The translations under genes were made by a program, and so were the position numbers. The notes beneath the pieces were generated by a model. That model was given only the letters and a program-made list of their open reading frames with translations, was not told the origin of the DNA and made no database searches. Shown in pieces: positions 22,793-29,904 of a stretch of DNA of 36,078 bases (the stretch's first letter is position 1; each line of letters starts with the position of its first letter). This DNA is from Candidatus Staskawiczbacteria bacterium (GTDB lineage Bacteria; Patescibacteriota; Minisyncoccia; Minisyncoccales; Staskawiczbacteraceae), in NCBI GenBank assembly GCA_023245195.1, contig JAHFKU010000007.1, positions 1-36,078 on the forward strand, read 5' to 3'.

Positions 22793-24142
22793 ATGTCTGC
22801 GAGCAAGCCGATGGTTCTTGCCAGCTCATGGCACCCTGGTGGCATTAATGCCATCGTACCGGTGATTAAGAAATTGATGGCTGATGGCAAGACAGAAGTG
22901 GTCGTTTTAGGCCACGAATTCTCCGAACCGATTCTGGCCAAAGCTGGGATTTCCTTCAAGACGATCAAGGATTTCGGTCTGTCTGATGTTTCGCCCAACT
23001 CAATGGGTGTGTTGCTTCAAGCAGTTTCGCCTAATCTGGTTTTGATGGGAACGTCTGGCCAAGAAGGCAAGGCTAACGATATTCTTGAGCACAGCCTGAC
23101 CCTTGCTTCAAGGAATTTGAACATCAAGTCTTTGGCAGTAATTGATGTGTGGGGATGCTATTGGCAGAGATTCACCGACGAAAGGACGAACCGGAAACTA
23201 GAACTCCTTCCCGATTGTGTTGCGATCTTGGACGAAGTCGCCAAGGAAGACATGCTCAAAGAAGGATTTCCAAAAGACCGGTTGGTCATTACCGGAAATC
23301 CCCATTTTGACAACCTTCCGGCACGGGCGAAAAGTTTCACGGAAATCCAACGTTCTGAACTCAAGCGAAAGATCGGGTTGGATTGTGAAACATTATTTTT
23401 CCTCGCTGGCAACGGGTTCTCATCCGCGAAACCAGATTGCGGTTACTGGGATTTGGATGTCATCGAATTGATTCTGGATACGATGTCCGAATTACCAGGC
23501 GTTGGCCTTGCGGTGCGTGTGCATCCAAGGATGCCAACAGAGGACAAGCGTCAAGTTTTTGATGCCATTGCCAGATCTGGTACCAAAGCAAAGCTGATTG
23601 AGGATATCGATTCTCAAACTTTGGCCTTGGTGGCGGATGTGACTTTTTGTGAATTCTCCACGATCGGCATTGAAGCAGTTTACATGCGTCGGCCAACCGT
23701 AAGTCTCCAGCCCGGCTTGCAAGGAAAAGACAACTTGCTTGTCAGTGAAAAAGGCATCATTCCCGTGGGTTACACTGTTGAAGCCTGCAGGGAATTAATC
23801 AAGAAGGCGGTAGATCCCCAATACCGAGCGGACATCTTGAATCTGTCGGCAAACTTCGCCACCGACGGAAGGGCAACTGAACGCGTTGTTGAGCTTGTCT
23901 GTTCGCTACTCAAACCGGAGGAGGAAGTTTCTATGAATCGCCGAGCACTCATCAAACGTCGTAGCGAGTTAATTCATGAGATGACAATCAATCATCCAAT
24001 CGATATTTGCAAGAATCTGGGGCCGGCGTCCGATGGGGAATACGAAGCGTACCTAAAGAGATACGAAGACATGAAAGAGGAATTGGCCAAACTGAATAAG
24101 CAACTCGGTCTTCCTGAAGATTCTTGGGAATCCTTGGCATAA
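22793..24142 (+). CDS. GT-B-fold glycosyltransferase-like protein, atypical composition
   Basis: The 449-residue protein has an N-terminal Rossmann half (VLASSWHPGGINAIVPVIKK, then VLGHEFSEP). A second half resembles CDP-glycerol transferase/UDP-GlcNAc epimerase-like GT-B proteins (GNPHFDNLP, FFLAGNGFSS, GVGLAVRVHPRMPTED, FCEFSTIGIEAVYMRRPTVS). The last 60 residues are a charged helical tail. No exact family was identified, so donor and acceptor are unknown. The gene is visibly more GC-rich than its neighbours (about half GC in sampled lines), has a consensus promoter, the window's best Shine-Dalgarno and its own terminator. These are signs of recent acquisition. Confidence 0.6.
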   Translation: MSASKPMVLASSWHPGGINAIVPVIKKLMADGKTEVVVLGHEFSEPILAKAGISFKTIKDFGLSDVSPNSMGVLLQAVSPNLVLMGTSGQEGKANDILEHSLTLASRNLNIKSLAVIDVWGCYWQRFTDERTNRKLELLPDCVAILDEVAKEDMLKEGFPKDRLVITGNPHFDNLPARAKSFTEIQRSELKRKIGLDCETLFFLAGNGFSSAKPDCGYWDLDVIELILDTMSELPGVGLAVRVHPRMPTEDKRQVFDAIARSGTKAKLIEDIDSQTLALVADVTFCEFSTIGIEAVYMRRPTVSLQPGLQGKDNLLVSEKGIIPVGYTVEACRELIKKAVDPQYRADILNLSANFATDGRATERVVELVCSLLKPEEEVSMNRRALIKRRSELIHEMTINHPIDICKNLGPASDGEYEAYLKRYEDMKEELAKLNKQLGLPEDSWESLA

Positions 24143-24160
24143 AGGCCATCAGTTTATCAT

Positions 24161-24195
24161 ATCCGCTGTGTTGAAAAACACACAGTGGATTTTTA
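24161..24195 (+). terminator. Intrinsic terminator
   Basis: ATCCGCTGTGT (24161-24171) pairs with ACACAGTGGAT (24180-24190) with one G-U pair, followed by TTTTT. Confidence 0.75.
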
Positions 24196-24326
24196 TTACT
24201 ATAGATATATAAGCTAAATCTATAATATACAATGAACTCTTTTGAACCCTTGCTTATTTTTAAAATAAGTGTTAAATTATTAAATCCGTTCTTTGACATA
24301 AAACCCTAACTTGAAAGGGCATGCCA

Positions 24327-25205
24327 ATGACTTGGTTGCCATTTGTTTTGCTTATAGTTATCCATGCAGCTCACAGTATGGCTATGAAACCCATGACAGA
24401 CCGCCTGCCACGGATCAAGGCACTCTTGGCCATGTATTTGGTGTGCTCTCTTTGTGGATTGCTCTTCTGGATTACGTTTGACGGCACGCTATTTACCTCA
24501 AGAGATCTTCTAGTGGTAGGAGTTGGCCTTGGGTTCTTAAACTTTATTGTGGTTCAGCTCTACTGGGCTGCCTACAAAATTAACATGAGCAGAACCTCTT
24601 TATTCTTGCCGCTCGTAAGCTTGTTTAGCGCTACGCTGCTTGCTATTTTCTTGCAAGAATACGAGCATCTTAACCTTTTAGCAGTCACTGGTTTTGCTAT
24701 TCACTTAATTGCAGTTTGGCTTTTCAAAGTAGGCCAGGCACAAAAAAATGGGGGAGAAGAAGAGGAAAAATACGGACGATGGCTAATACTCACCATTGCG
24801 CTCATTGCCACTCAGAGCCTGCAACTTTTCCTGATGAAAGTCGTAGCTTCTGATGTTCCGACAACCCAGTACATCCCAATGATATACCTAGGATGCTTGA
24901 TGTATTTTGGCATCACACTTCTTTGCCACAAAAAAGAAGCCATGCCACCAAAATACAAATCGGCATTTTGGGGACTCATTCCAGTCATTGGCGTTTTAAC
25001 TGCCGGATTTACTGCGTGCGTCTACTGGATGTTCCAGAAAAACGATGGCATTGCATCGGTTTCTTTTTTCGCCCTTAGCCAAACATTTGTTCCGGCACTG
25101 GTTGGCTGGATTTTTTTCAAGGAGGGAAAAGGATTTTCGCGCATTGAGCTAGCCGGATTTTTCTGCGGTGTTACTGCCGCTCTACTCATCATATTTTCGC
25201 ACTGA
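24327..25205 (+). CDS. DMT/EamA-family transporter
   Basis: This hydrophobic protein has about ten membrane segments arranged as two similar halves split by a charged loop (NGGEEEEKYGR), as in drug/metabolite transporters. I prefer the ATG at 24327 over 24321 because AAAGGG lies seven bases before it but only one base before the other. The second half ends with the family-like VGWIFFKEGKGFSRIELAGF. The substrate is unknown. In this place it could carry a sugar precursor or a lipid-linked amino sugar. It is flanked by its own terminator, and an imperfect TTGCTT/TTAAAT promoter (about 24250-24277) overlaps a CTTATTTT/AAAATAAG dyad. Confidence 0.78.
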   Translation: MTWLPFVLLIVIHAAHSMAMKPMTDRLPRIKALLAMYLVCSLCGLLFWITFDGTLFTSRDLLVVGVGLGFLNFIVVQLYWAAYKINMSRTSLFLPLVSLFSATLLAIFLQEYEHLNLLAVTGFAIHLIAVWLFKVGQAQKNGGEEEEKYGRWLILTIALIATQSLQLFLMKVVASDVPTTQYIPMIYLGCLMYFGITLLCHKKEAMPPKYKSAFWGLIPVIGVLTAGFTACVYWMFQKNDGIASVSFFALSQTFVPALVGWIFFKEGKGFSRIELAGFFCGVTAALLIIFSH

Positions 25206-25211
25206 AACCAT

Positions 25212-25245
25212 AAGCTACAGATCTTTTCCTGTGGCTTTTTATTTT
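25212..25245 (+). terminator. Intrinsic terminator
   Basis: AAGCTACAG (25212-25220) pairs with CTGTGGCTT (25229-25237) with one U-G pair, followed by a T-rich tract. Confidence 0.75.
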
Positions 25246-25272
25246 ATGTACAACATATTTTAATATAATGCA

Positions 25273-25320
25273 TTGAACCGTTTTGACCCCCATTGACTTA
25301 TATTTTAAGGGGGCTATGAT
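25273..25320 (+). promoter_or_regulatory. Promoter with TTGA repeats at 10-bp steps
   Basis: TTGACT (25293-25298), a 16-base spacer and TATGAT (25315-25320) form a good promoter whose start would be about three bases before the ATG at 25330. TTGAAC (25273) and TTGACC (25283) precede TTGACT at exactly 10-base steps, which may be a regulator site or spare -35 hexamers. Confidence 0.55.
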
Positions 25321-25329
25321 GGAGTAATT

Positions 25330-25578
25330 ATGTCAGACGAAATTAAACCGGAAAAAATATATACCCCAAAAGAAGCTCGCGATTTTTTGAAAATCAGTGA
25401 AAGCACCATGAAGCGAATGCTTAAAGCGGGTGTAATAAAAGCCTATAAAGTGAGCGGGCAATATCGGATTTGGGGAAGAGATATTTTAAAAATAGTTTCT
25501 TCCGAAGCTGTGATAAAAGGAGATAGGGTTTATTTAACCGTAAAAGAAAAAATTAAAAATACCATCAAAAAATGGTAA
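25330..25578 (+). CDS. Excisionase/MerR-type HTH DNA-binding protein
   Basis: The 82-residue protein is a single winged-helix domain of the excisionase family: IYTPKEARDFLKISESTMKR, MLKAGVIKAYKVSGQYRIWG, RDILKIV. A short basic tail follows (VKEKIKNTIKKW). It overlaps the cytidylyltransferase gene by seven bases, so it is the first gene of the nonulosonic-acid operon and probably regulates it. A phage or plasmid excisionase role is less likely because no integrase or attachment site is near. Confidence 0.75.
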   Translation: MSDEIKPEKIYTPKEARDFLKISESTMKRMLKAGVIKAYKVSGQYRIWGRDILKIVSSEAVIKGDRVYLTVKEKIKNTIKKW

Positions 25579-26324
25579 ACCGTAAAAAAGTCAGTGCTAT
25601 TATTCAGGCAAGAATGGGTTCTACCCGTTTGCCAAATAAAGTGTTAATGCAAATAGAGCGTAAGCCTTTGCTATGGCACATTATGCATAGGTTAGGATTT
25701 TCAAAAGAAATTCATGAAGTTATTTTAGCAATTCCCGATACCAAAGAAAATGATGTACTGGAACAATTCGCAAAACAATATAAGATAAAGTATTTTAGCG
25801 GCAGTGAAGATGATGTGCTTTCGCGGTATCATCAGGCTGCCAAAAAATTTAACTGTGAAATCGTAGTGAGAATATGTTCAGATAGGCCGGTGATTGATCC
25901 TGAAATTGTGGATATGGTCATCAAAAAGCATCTTGATGACAACGTTGATTATACGGCAAATAATTTGCAACAAACATTCCCCGTGGGACTGGAAGCAGAG
26001 GTTTTTGATAGTAGCGTACTACAAAAAGCTAACCTGGAAGCAAAAGCTTTGCATGAAAGAGAGCATGTTACCCCCTATATCTATTTACACCCTGAATTAT
26101 TCAAACTTAGAAATGTAGAGGCACAAGGCATATTGCAAAGGCCCGATATCAGATTAACGGTAGATACCAAAGAAGATTTTGAATTAGTCAGTCAAATTTA
26201 TAACCATCTTCACGCCCCTGGAAATATGTTTGGTGCAAAAGCCATTATTGATTTATTAGATAAATACCCGGATTTGAAAAAAATTAATAGTAATATCAAG
26301 CAAAAACCACTAGAAGCTGTCTAG
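25572..26324 (+). CDS. spsF: SpsF/CMP-nonulosonate-type cytidylyltransferase
   Basis: The 250-residue protein has the CTP-binding start SAIIQARMGSTRLPNKVLM (P-loop-like RxGSxRLPxK) and the conserved SGSEDDVLSRYHQAA and RICSDRPVIDPEIVD segments of SpsF and acylneuraminate cytidylyltransferases. It would activate a nonulosonic acid or related sugar with CTP. In Bacillus, SpsF pairs with the NeuB-like SpsE, and a NeuB-like gene follows here at 27129. The last codons (LEAV-stop) lie inside the left arm of an inverted-repeat element, so the original C-terminus may have been changed. Confidence 0.83.
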   Translation: MVNRKKVSAIIQARMGSTRLPNKVLMQIERKPLLWHIMHRLGFSKEIHEVILAIPDTKENDVLEQFAKQYKIKYFSGSEDDVLSRYHQAAKKFNCEIVVRICSDRPVIDPEIVDMVIKKHLDDNVDYTANNLQQTFPVGLEAEVFDSSVLQKANLEAKALHEREHVTPYIYLHPELFKLRNVEAQGILQRPDIRLTVDTKEDFELVSQIYNHLHAPGNMFGAKAIIDLLDKYPDLKKINSNIKQKPLEAV

Positions 26325-26476
26325 GAAGTCGCTTTTGAGGATAAATTCATTTTTTCCGAGCGAAAATTTGATAGAACGACAAGGTTTACACGATAGAGTA
26401 TAAACCGCGAAGTTATAGCAAATTTGCAGCCGGAAAAAATGAATTTAGGCCAAATTGGACTTCCTAGACAGCTTCT
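26312..26476 (+). repeat. Type I intergenic hairpin element, copy c
   Basis: Perfect 19-base outer arms (26312-26330/26458-26476) and 16-base inner arms (26343-26358/26431-26446) enclose the type I core: GCGAAAATTTGATAGAA (26360-26376) and GAAGTTATAGCAAATTTGCAG, 26409-26429, around a GGTTTA/TAAACC hairpin. The left outer arm includes the last codons and stop of spsF. Its inverted copy ends seven bases before the next ATG. Confidence 0.78.
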
Positions 26477-26482
26477 CGAACC

Positions 26483-27112
26483 ATGAGAGTTAGTGTCATT
26501 GTCCCAACGTATAATAGGGCAAAGTATATTGGTAGAACCATACGTAGTCTATTGGCCCAGGCTTGGGCAAAAGAGAACTACGAAATTGTGGTAATTAATG
26601 ATGGAAGTACCGATCAAACTCCAACGGTTTTGGATGTGTTTAGTGATTCAATAAAAATAATACATTTGCCTTCCAATATGGGTTTGCCATATGCTGCAAA
26701 TACCGGTATCAAGCAGGCCCGGGGTGAATTTGTGATCAGGGTTGACGATGACGATTATTTACACGAAGATTTCTTAAAAACTCTTTGCAATTTTCTTGAC
26801 ATGAACAAAGATTTTGATGCGGTTTCTTGCGACTATTTGGTGGTTGATGAAAGAGGAGAAGTCACTGAAAGAAAAAATTCAGAAAAAGACCCTATTGACT
26901 GCGGCATCATGTTTAGAAAAGATCAGCTCATTGATATTGGTCTTTACAATGAGTCGCCGTTTGATAAAAAGTTTTTATATAGGGCAGACGAAGACTTAAG
27001 AAAACGGTTTCTCCAAAAATACACCATTCAAAGGATAGCACTACCGTTATATAGATACATGATGCATTCAGGGAACATGACTAAAAATAAAGAAGAACCA
27101 AAAGAAAATTAA
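26483..27112 (+). CDS. Short glycosyltransferase family 2 protein
   Basis: The 209-residue GT-A protein shows MRVSVIVPTYNRAKYIGRTI, VINDGSTDQTP, the DxD region VIRVDDDDYLHEDF and ADEDLRKRFLQKY on the acceptor side. It is shorter than the 287-residue family 2 enzyme at 21515 and ends soon after the catalytic domain. It sits between the cytidylyltransferase and synthase genes, so it may transfer the nonulosonic acid or the next sugar. That is inference from position. Confidence 0.83.
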   Translation: MRVSVIVPTYNRAKYIGRTIRSLLAQAWAKENYEIVVINDGSTDQTPTVLDVFSDSIKIIHLPSNMGLPYAANTGIKQARGEFVIRVDDDDYLHEDFLKTLCNFLDMNKDFDAVSCDYLVVDERGEVTERKNSEKDPIDCGIMFRKDQLIDIGLYNESPFDKKFLYRADEDLRKRFLQKYTIQRIALPLYRYMMHSGNMTKNKEEPKEN

Positions 27113-27128
27113 AAAATCCTAAAAAACA

Positions 27129-28205
27129 ATGAAAGTAAACAATAATATCATACAAGAAAATAGATTATTTCTTATCGCCGAGGCTGGTGTTAATTATTAT
27201 GATATCGCCAAAAAAGAGGGCATTTCCAATGTGGCTGCCGCAAAGTTAATGGTGCGCGAAGCGGCATTGGCGGGAGCACATGCGATTAAATTTCAGATAT
27301 ATAAAGCGGGAAAAATAGCTTCTAAATATTCGCCATCGTATTGGGATACCACCAAAGAACCCATAACCTCGCAATACGAACTTTTTAAAAAATTTGATAC
27401 CACAACTAATGAAGATTGGGAAGAGATTGCAAAGTATGCCAAAAAAAATAACATCGTTTTTATGGCAACCCCCTTTGACCATGAAGCGGTAGAACTGGTA
27501 GATAAGTTATCGCCCATATTCAAGGTTGCTTCAGCTGATATTACCAATTTTCCCATGTTAAGGCTTATTGCAAAAAAGGGTAAACCCATTGTTATTTCTA
27601 CGGGCGCTTCCACTAAAAAAGAGATTGCGGAGGCGATAGGCGTCATTGAAAAAGAAGGCAATAAAAAAATCATACTTTTGCATTGCGTATTAAACTATCC
27701 TACCAAATACGAAAAAGCTAATCTTTTTAAGATACCACAGATGCAAAAATTATTTCCCAATTATGCCATTGGCTATTCGGACCATACATTCCCCGATGAC
27801 AAAATGTTGGTTCTGACAACAGCTTACCTTCTGGGAGCCCGTGTCATAGAAAAGCATTTTACGTTAGATAAAACCATTAAGGGAAATGACCATTTTCATT
27901 CCATGGATCAGGTTGATCTTAAGAAATTTATAGATAATATCCGTTTTTTTAATACTATTTTTGGTGATTCACGCATAACGGAAGAAAAATATCTTAAAAA
28001 CGAAGCCATGGCAATCAAAAACGCCAGAAGAAGCATTGTGGCTTCCCGCGATTTAAAAAAAGGGGAAAAGCTTACCCTTGATACTATTATGATAAAAAGA
28101 CCGGGTGTTGGTATTAGCCCCAAATTCATTAATCAGGTGATAGGAAAACAACTAAAAAAGGGTATTAAAGAAGACAGGCCGTTGCAGTGGCACTACTTTA
28201 ATTAA
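27129..28205 (+). CDS. NeuB/SpsE-family nonulosonic acid synthase
   Basis: The 358-residue protein is an N-acetylneuraminate synthase-type TIM barrel with a C-terminal SAF (antifreeze-like) domain. It shows LIAEAGVNYYDIAKKEG, AHAIKFQIYKAGK, FMATPFDHEAV, KVASADITNFPML, VISTGAS, LHCVLNYPT, IGYSDHT and EKHFTLDKTIKGNDHFHSMD. The SAF part covers about 295-355 (RRSIVASRDLKKGEKLT, KRPGVGISP). The enzyme condenses PEP with a six-carbon amino sugar to give a nine-carbon sugar (sialic, legionaminic or pseudaminic type). Which one cannot be decided here. The acetamidino module downstream favours a 5- or 7-amidino legionaminic or pseudaminic derivative. Confidence 0.87.
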   Translation: MKVNNNIIQENRLFLIAEAGVNYYDIAKKEGISNVAAAKLMVREAALAGAHAIKFQIYKAGKIASKYSPSYWDTTKEPITSQYELFKKFDTTTNEDWEEIAKYAKKNNIVFMATPFDHEAVELVDKLSPIFKVASADITNFPMLRLIAKKGKPIVISTGASTKKEIAEAIGVIEKEGNKKIILLHCVLNYPTKYEKANLFKIPQMQKLFPNYAIGYSDHTFPDDKMLVLTTAYLLGARVIEKHFTLDKTIKGNDHFHSMDQVDLKKFIDNIRFFNTIFGDSRITEEKYLKNEAMAIKNARRSIVASRDLKKGEKLTLDTIMIKRPGVGISPKFINQVIGKQLKKGIKEDRPLQWHYFN

Positions 28206-28218
28206 TTTATAATTTACA

Positions 28219-28830
28219 ATGATTGCAATTATAGATTATGGTTTGGGAAATTTAACCTCTGTGAAAAACGCCCTAGATTTTTTGGGTATAGAATCAGAAA
28301 TTACCAATGATATTAAAAAAATCCAAAAGGCAGATAACATCATTTTGCCCGGAGTTGGAGCATTTGGTTACGGAATGGAAAACTTAAAAAAGTTGGGTTT
28401 AGTGGAAGTTTTGAATAAAGAAGTGATAGAAAATAAAAAACCATTTTTAGGGATTTGTTTGGGGATGCAACTTATCTGCAAAAAAAGTTATGAAGAAGGC
28501 GAGTTTGAGGGTCTGGGTTGGATTGATGCAGAAGTGATAAAATTTAATGTAGAACATGAAAAATTACTGGTTCCTCATGTGGGCTGGAATGAAGTTGCCT
28601 GTAACCTTGAGTCAACTATTTTACAGGGAGGCAATACAGAGCAAACATTTTATTTTGTGCATAGTTATTATCCGGATGTAAAAGATAAAAGCATTGTTAT
28701 GGGATGGTGTAATTATGGAGTAGTGTTTCCAGCCATTTTGCAAAAAGATAATATATTTGCCGTGCAGTTCCATCCGGAAAAAAGCCAGACGGAGGGATTG
28801 GAGATACTAAGGAAATTCGAGTCTCTTTAA
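28219..28830 (+). CDS. hisH: HisH-like glutamine amidotransferase subunit of sugar amidination
   Basis: The 203-residue class I glutaminase has the oxyanion segment LPGVGAFGYGMENLK, nucleophile Cys80 (FLGICLGMQL) and the His185/Glu187 pair (VQFHPEKSQ). It frees ammonia from glutamine. In histidine synthesis it pairs with HisF, but here the pair sits with a PseA/WbpG-type amidotransferase in a glycan operon, as in Pseudomonas and Campylobacter loci making acetamidino sugars. Its stop falls in a small GTCTCT/AGAGAC hairpin, directly before an inverted-repeat-bounded GIY-YIG gene that separates it from hisF. Confidence 0.85.
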   Translation: MIAIIDYGLGNLTSVKNALDFLGIESEITNDIKKIQKADNIILPGVGAFGYGMENLKKLGLVEVLNKEVIENKKPFLGICLGMQLICKKSYEEGEFEGLGWIDAEVIKFNVEHEKLLVPHVGWNEVACNLESTILQGGNTEQTFYFVHSYYPDVKDKSIVMGWCNYGVVFPAILQKDNIFAVQFHPEKSQTEGLEILRKFESL

Positions 28831-28833
28831 GAG

Positions 28834-29086
28834 ACGAGAACCCCGCCCCCTATGCCAATGTTCTATGTGTATATCTTAAAAATTAATAATGAATTTTATA
28901 TTGGATATACGGAAGATTTGAAAAGGAGATTTCAACAACATAAAGCTAAAGGCAAAGTAGAGTTGGTTTACTATGAGGCATATGTATTAAAAAAATCAGC
29001 TACACAAAGGGAGAAAAAATTAAAACATTATGGTAGCGCTTGGCGTGCTCTCAAGAAAAGAATAGCTTAGGGGGCGGGGTGCTCGT
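28834..29086. mobile_element. Putative GIY-YIG insertion bounded by 19-bp inverted repeats
   Basis: Repeats 28834-28852 and 29068-29086 are complementary at 18 of 19 positions (ACGAGAACCCCGCCCCCTA against its partner). The left one ends on the A of the first ATG, and the right one begins with the TAG stop of the enclosed gene. The unit splits hisH from hisF, which are expected to be adjacent. No target-site duplication was identified. Confidence 0.6.
28852..29070 (+). CDS. Small GIY-YIG endonuclease
   Basis: The 72-residue protein is a stand-alone GIY-YIG (UvrC/Slx1-type) nuclease domain. It reads FYVYILKINNEFYIGYTEDLKR with the paired Tyr motifs and the Arg, then the Tyr-rich middle KVELVYYEAYVLKKSATQRE with the metal-binding Glu, and ends KHYGSAWRALKKRIA. 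ATG 28858 (MFYVYIL) may be the true start, as most relatives begin there. It is unrelated to sugar metabolism, lies between hisH and hisF, and is framed from start to stop by inverted repeats. It looks like a homing-type or mobile passenger. Confidence 0.8.
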   Translation: MPMFYVYILKINNEFYIGYTEDLKRRFQQHKAKGKVELVYYEAYVLKKSATQREKKLKHYGSAWRALKKRIA

Positions 29087-29096
29087 AAAAACTCAC

Positions 29097-29903
29097 ATGC
29101 TTAAAAAACGTCTCATTCCCTGCTTATTTTTGAAAAATGGACATTTGGTAAGAAGTGAACACTTTTCCTATCATCAATTATTGGGAGATCCGATTGCTCA
29201 AGTTGAAAGGATTAATTCCTGGTCCGCAGACGAATTAATCTATATTAATATCAGCAATGATGAGCATTATGATCTGCGGCGCGACGATAAAAAAACAAAA
29301 AGCATTGATAACATTTATGATATTATTGAAAGAGTTTCAAAAACCTGTTTTATTCCGCTTACCTTCGGAGGTAATATAAAAACGATAGAAGATATTAGGG
29401 AAAGGTTAAAAAGGGGAGCAGATAAGGTTGTTATTAATACGGCCGCATTTGAAAATCCGGATTTTATCAGCGAAGGCGCAAAAGTGTTTGGCAGGCAATG
29501 CATTGTTGTTGGAATTGATGTAAAAATCAAATCTAATAAAGAATACGAAGTGTATGTGGAGCATGGTAAAAAAGCCACCGGTTTGCACCCTGTAGCATGG
29601 GCCAAGGAAGTTGAAAAAAAGGGTGCCGGGGAGATTTTTTTGAATTCAATAGATAGAGATGGCACTGCTAAAGGATATGATATACCATTAATTACCATGG
29701 TGGTTGATGCAGTATCAGTACCGGTTATTGCCTGTGGCGGAGTGGGGATATTTGAGCACTTTGTTGATGGCATTAAAGAAGGTGGAGCGAGCGCGGTATC
29801 TGCGGGTAATATCTTTAATTTTACCGAAAATAGTGTTATTGAAGCTAAGAAAGTATTAAAAAATGCGGGTATCAATATTCGGCCCGTGATTAAAATCAAA
29901 TAA
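29097..29903 (+). CDS. hisF: HisF-like synthase subunit of sugar amidination, Asp11 replaced
   Basis: The start is MLKKRLIPCLFLKNGHLVRS (29097); the frame extends upstream into the GIY-YIG unit but is not HisF-like there. The 268-residue TIM barrel has FGGNIKTIEDI, GADKVVINTAAF, VVGIDVK (Asp141) and NSIDRDGTAKGYD, and CGGVG near the phosphate site. The catalytic Asp11 of true HisF (CLDV) is Phe11 here (CLFL), while the second Asp is kept. It is therefore unlikely to make imidazole glycerol phosphate. It probably carries ammonia from HisH to the next protein, the PseA/WbpG-type amidotransferase. Similar altered HisF proteins occur in acetamidino-sugar loci. Confidence 0.85.
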   Translation: MLKKRLIPCLFLKNGHLVRSEHFSYHQLLGDPIAQVERINSWSADELIYINISNDEHYDLRRDDKKTKSIDNIYDIIERVSKTCFIPLTFGGNIKTIEDIRERLKRGADKVVINTAAFENPDFISEGAKVFGRQCIVVGIDVKIKSNKEYEVYVEHGKKATGLHPVAWAKEVEKKGAGEIFLNSIDRDGTAKGYDIPLITMVVDAVSVPVIACGGVGIFEHFVDGIKEGGASAVSAGNIFNFTENSVIEAKKVLKNAGINIRPVIKIK

Positions 29904-29904
29904 T

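Noticed and set aside
25330-25578. Prophage or integrative-element excisionase
   Set aside because: No integrase, attachment site or phage gene is nearby, and the gene overlaps a sugar cytidylyltransferase gene.
28219-29903. Histidine biosynthesis genes
   Set aside because: HisF lacks Asp11, the genes lie in a glycan operon with a PseA/WbpG-like partner, and no other his gene is present.
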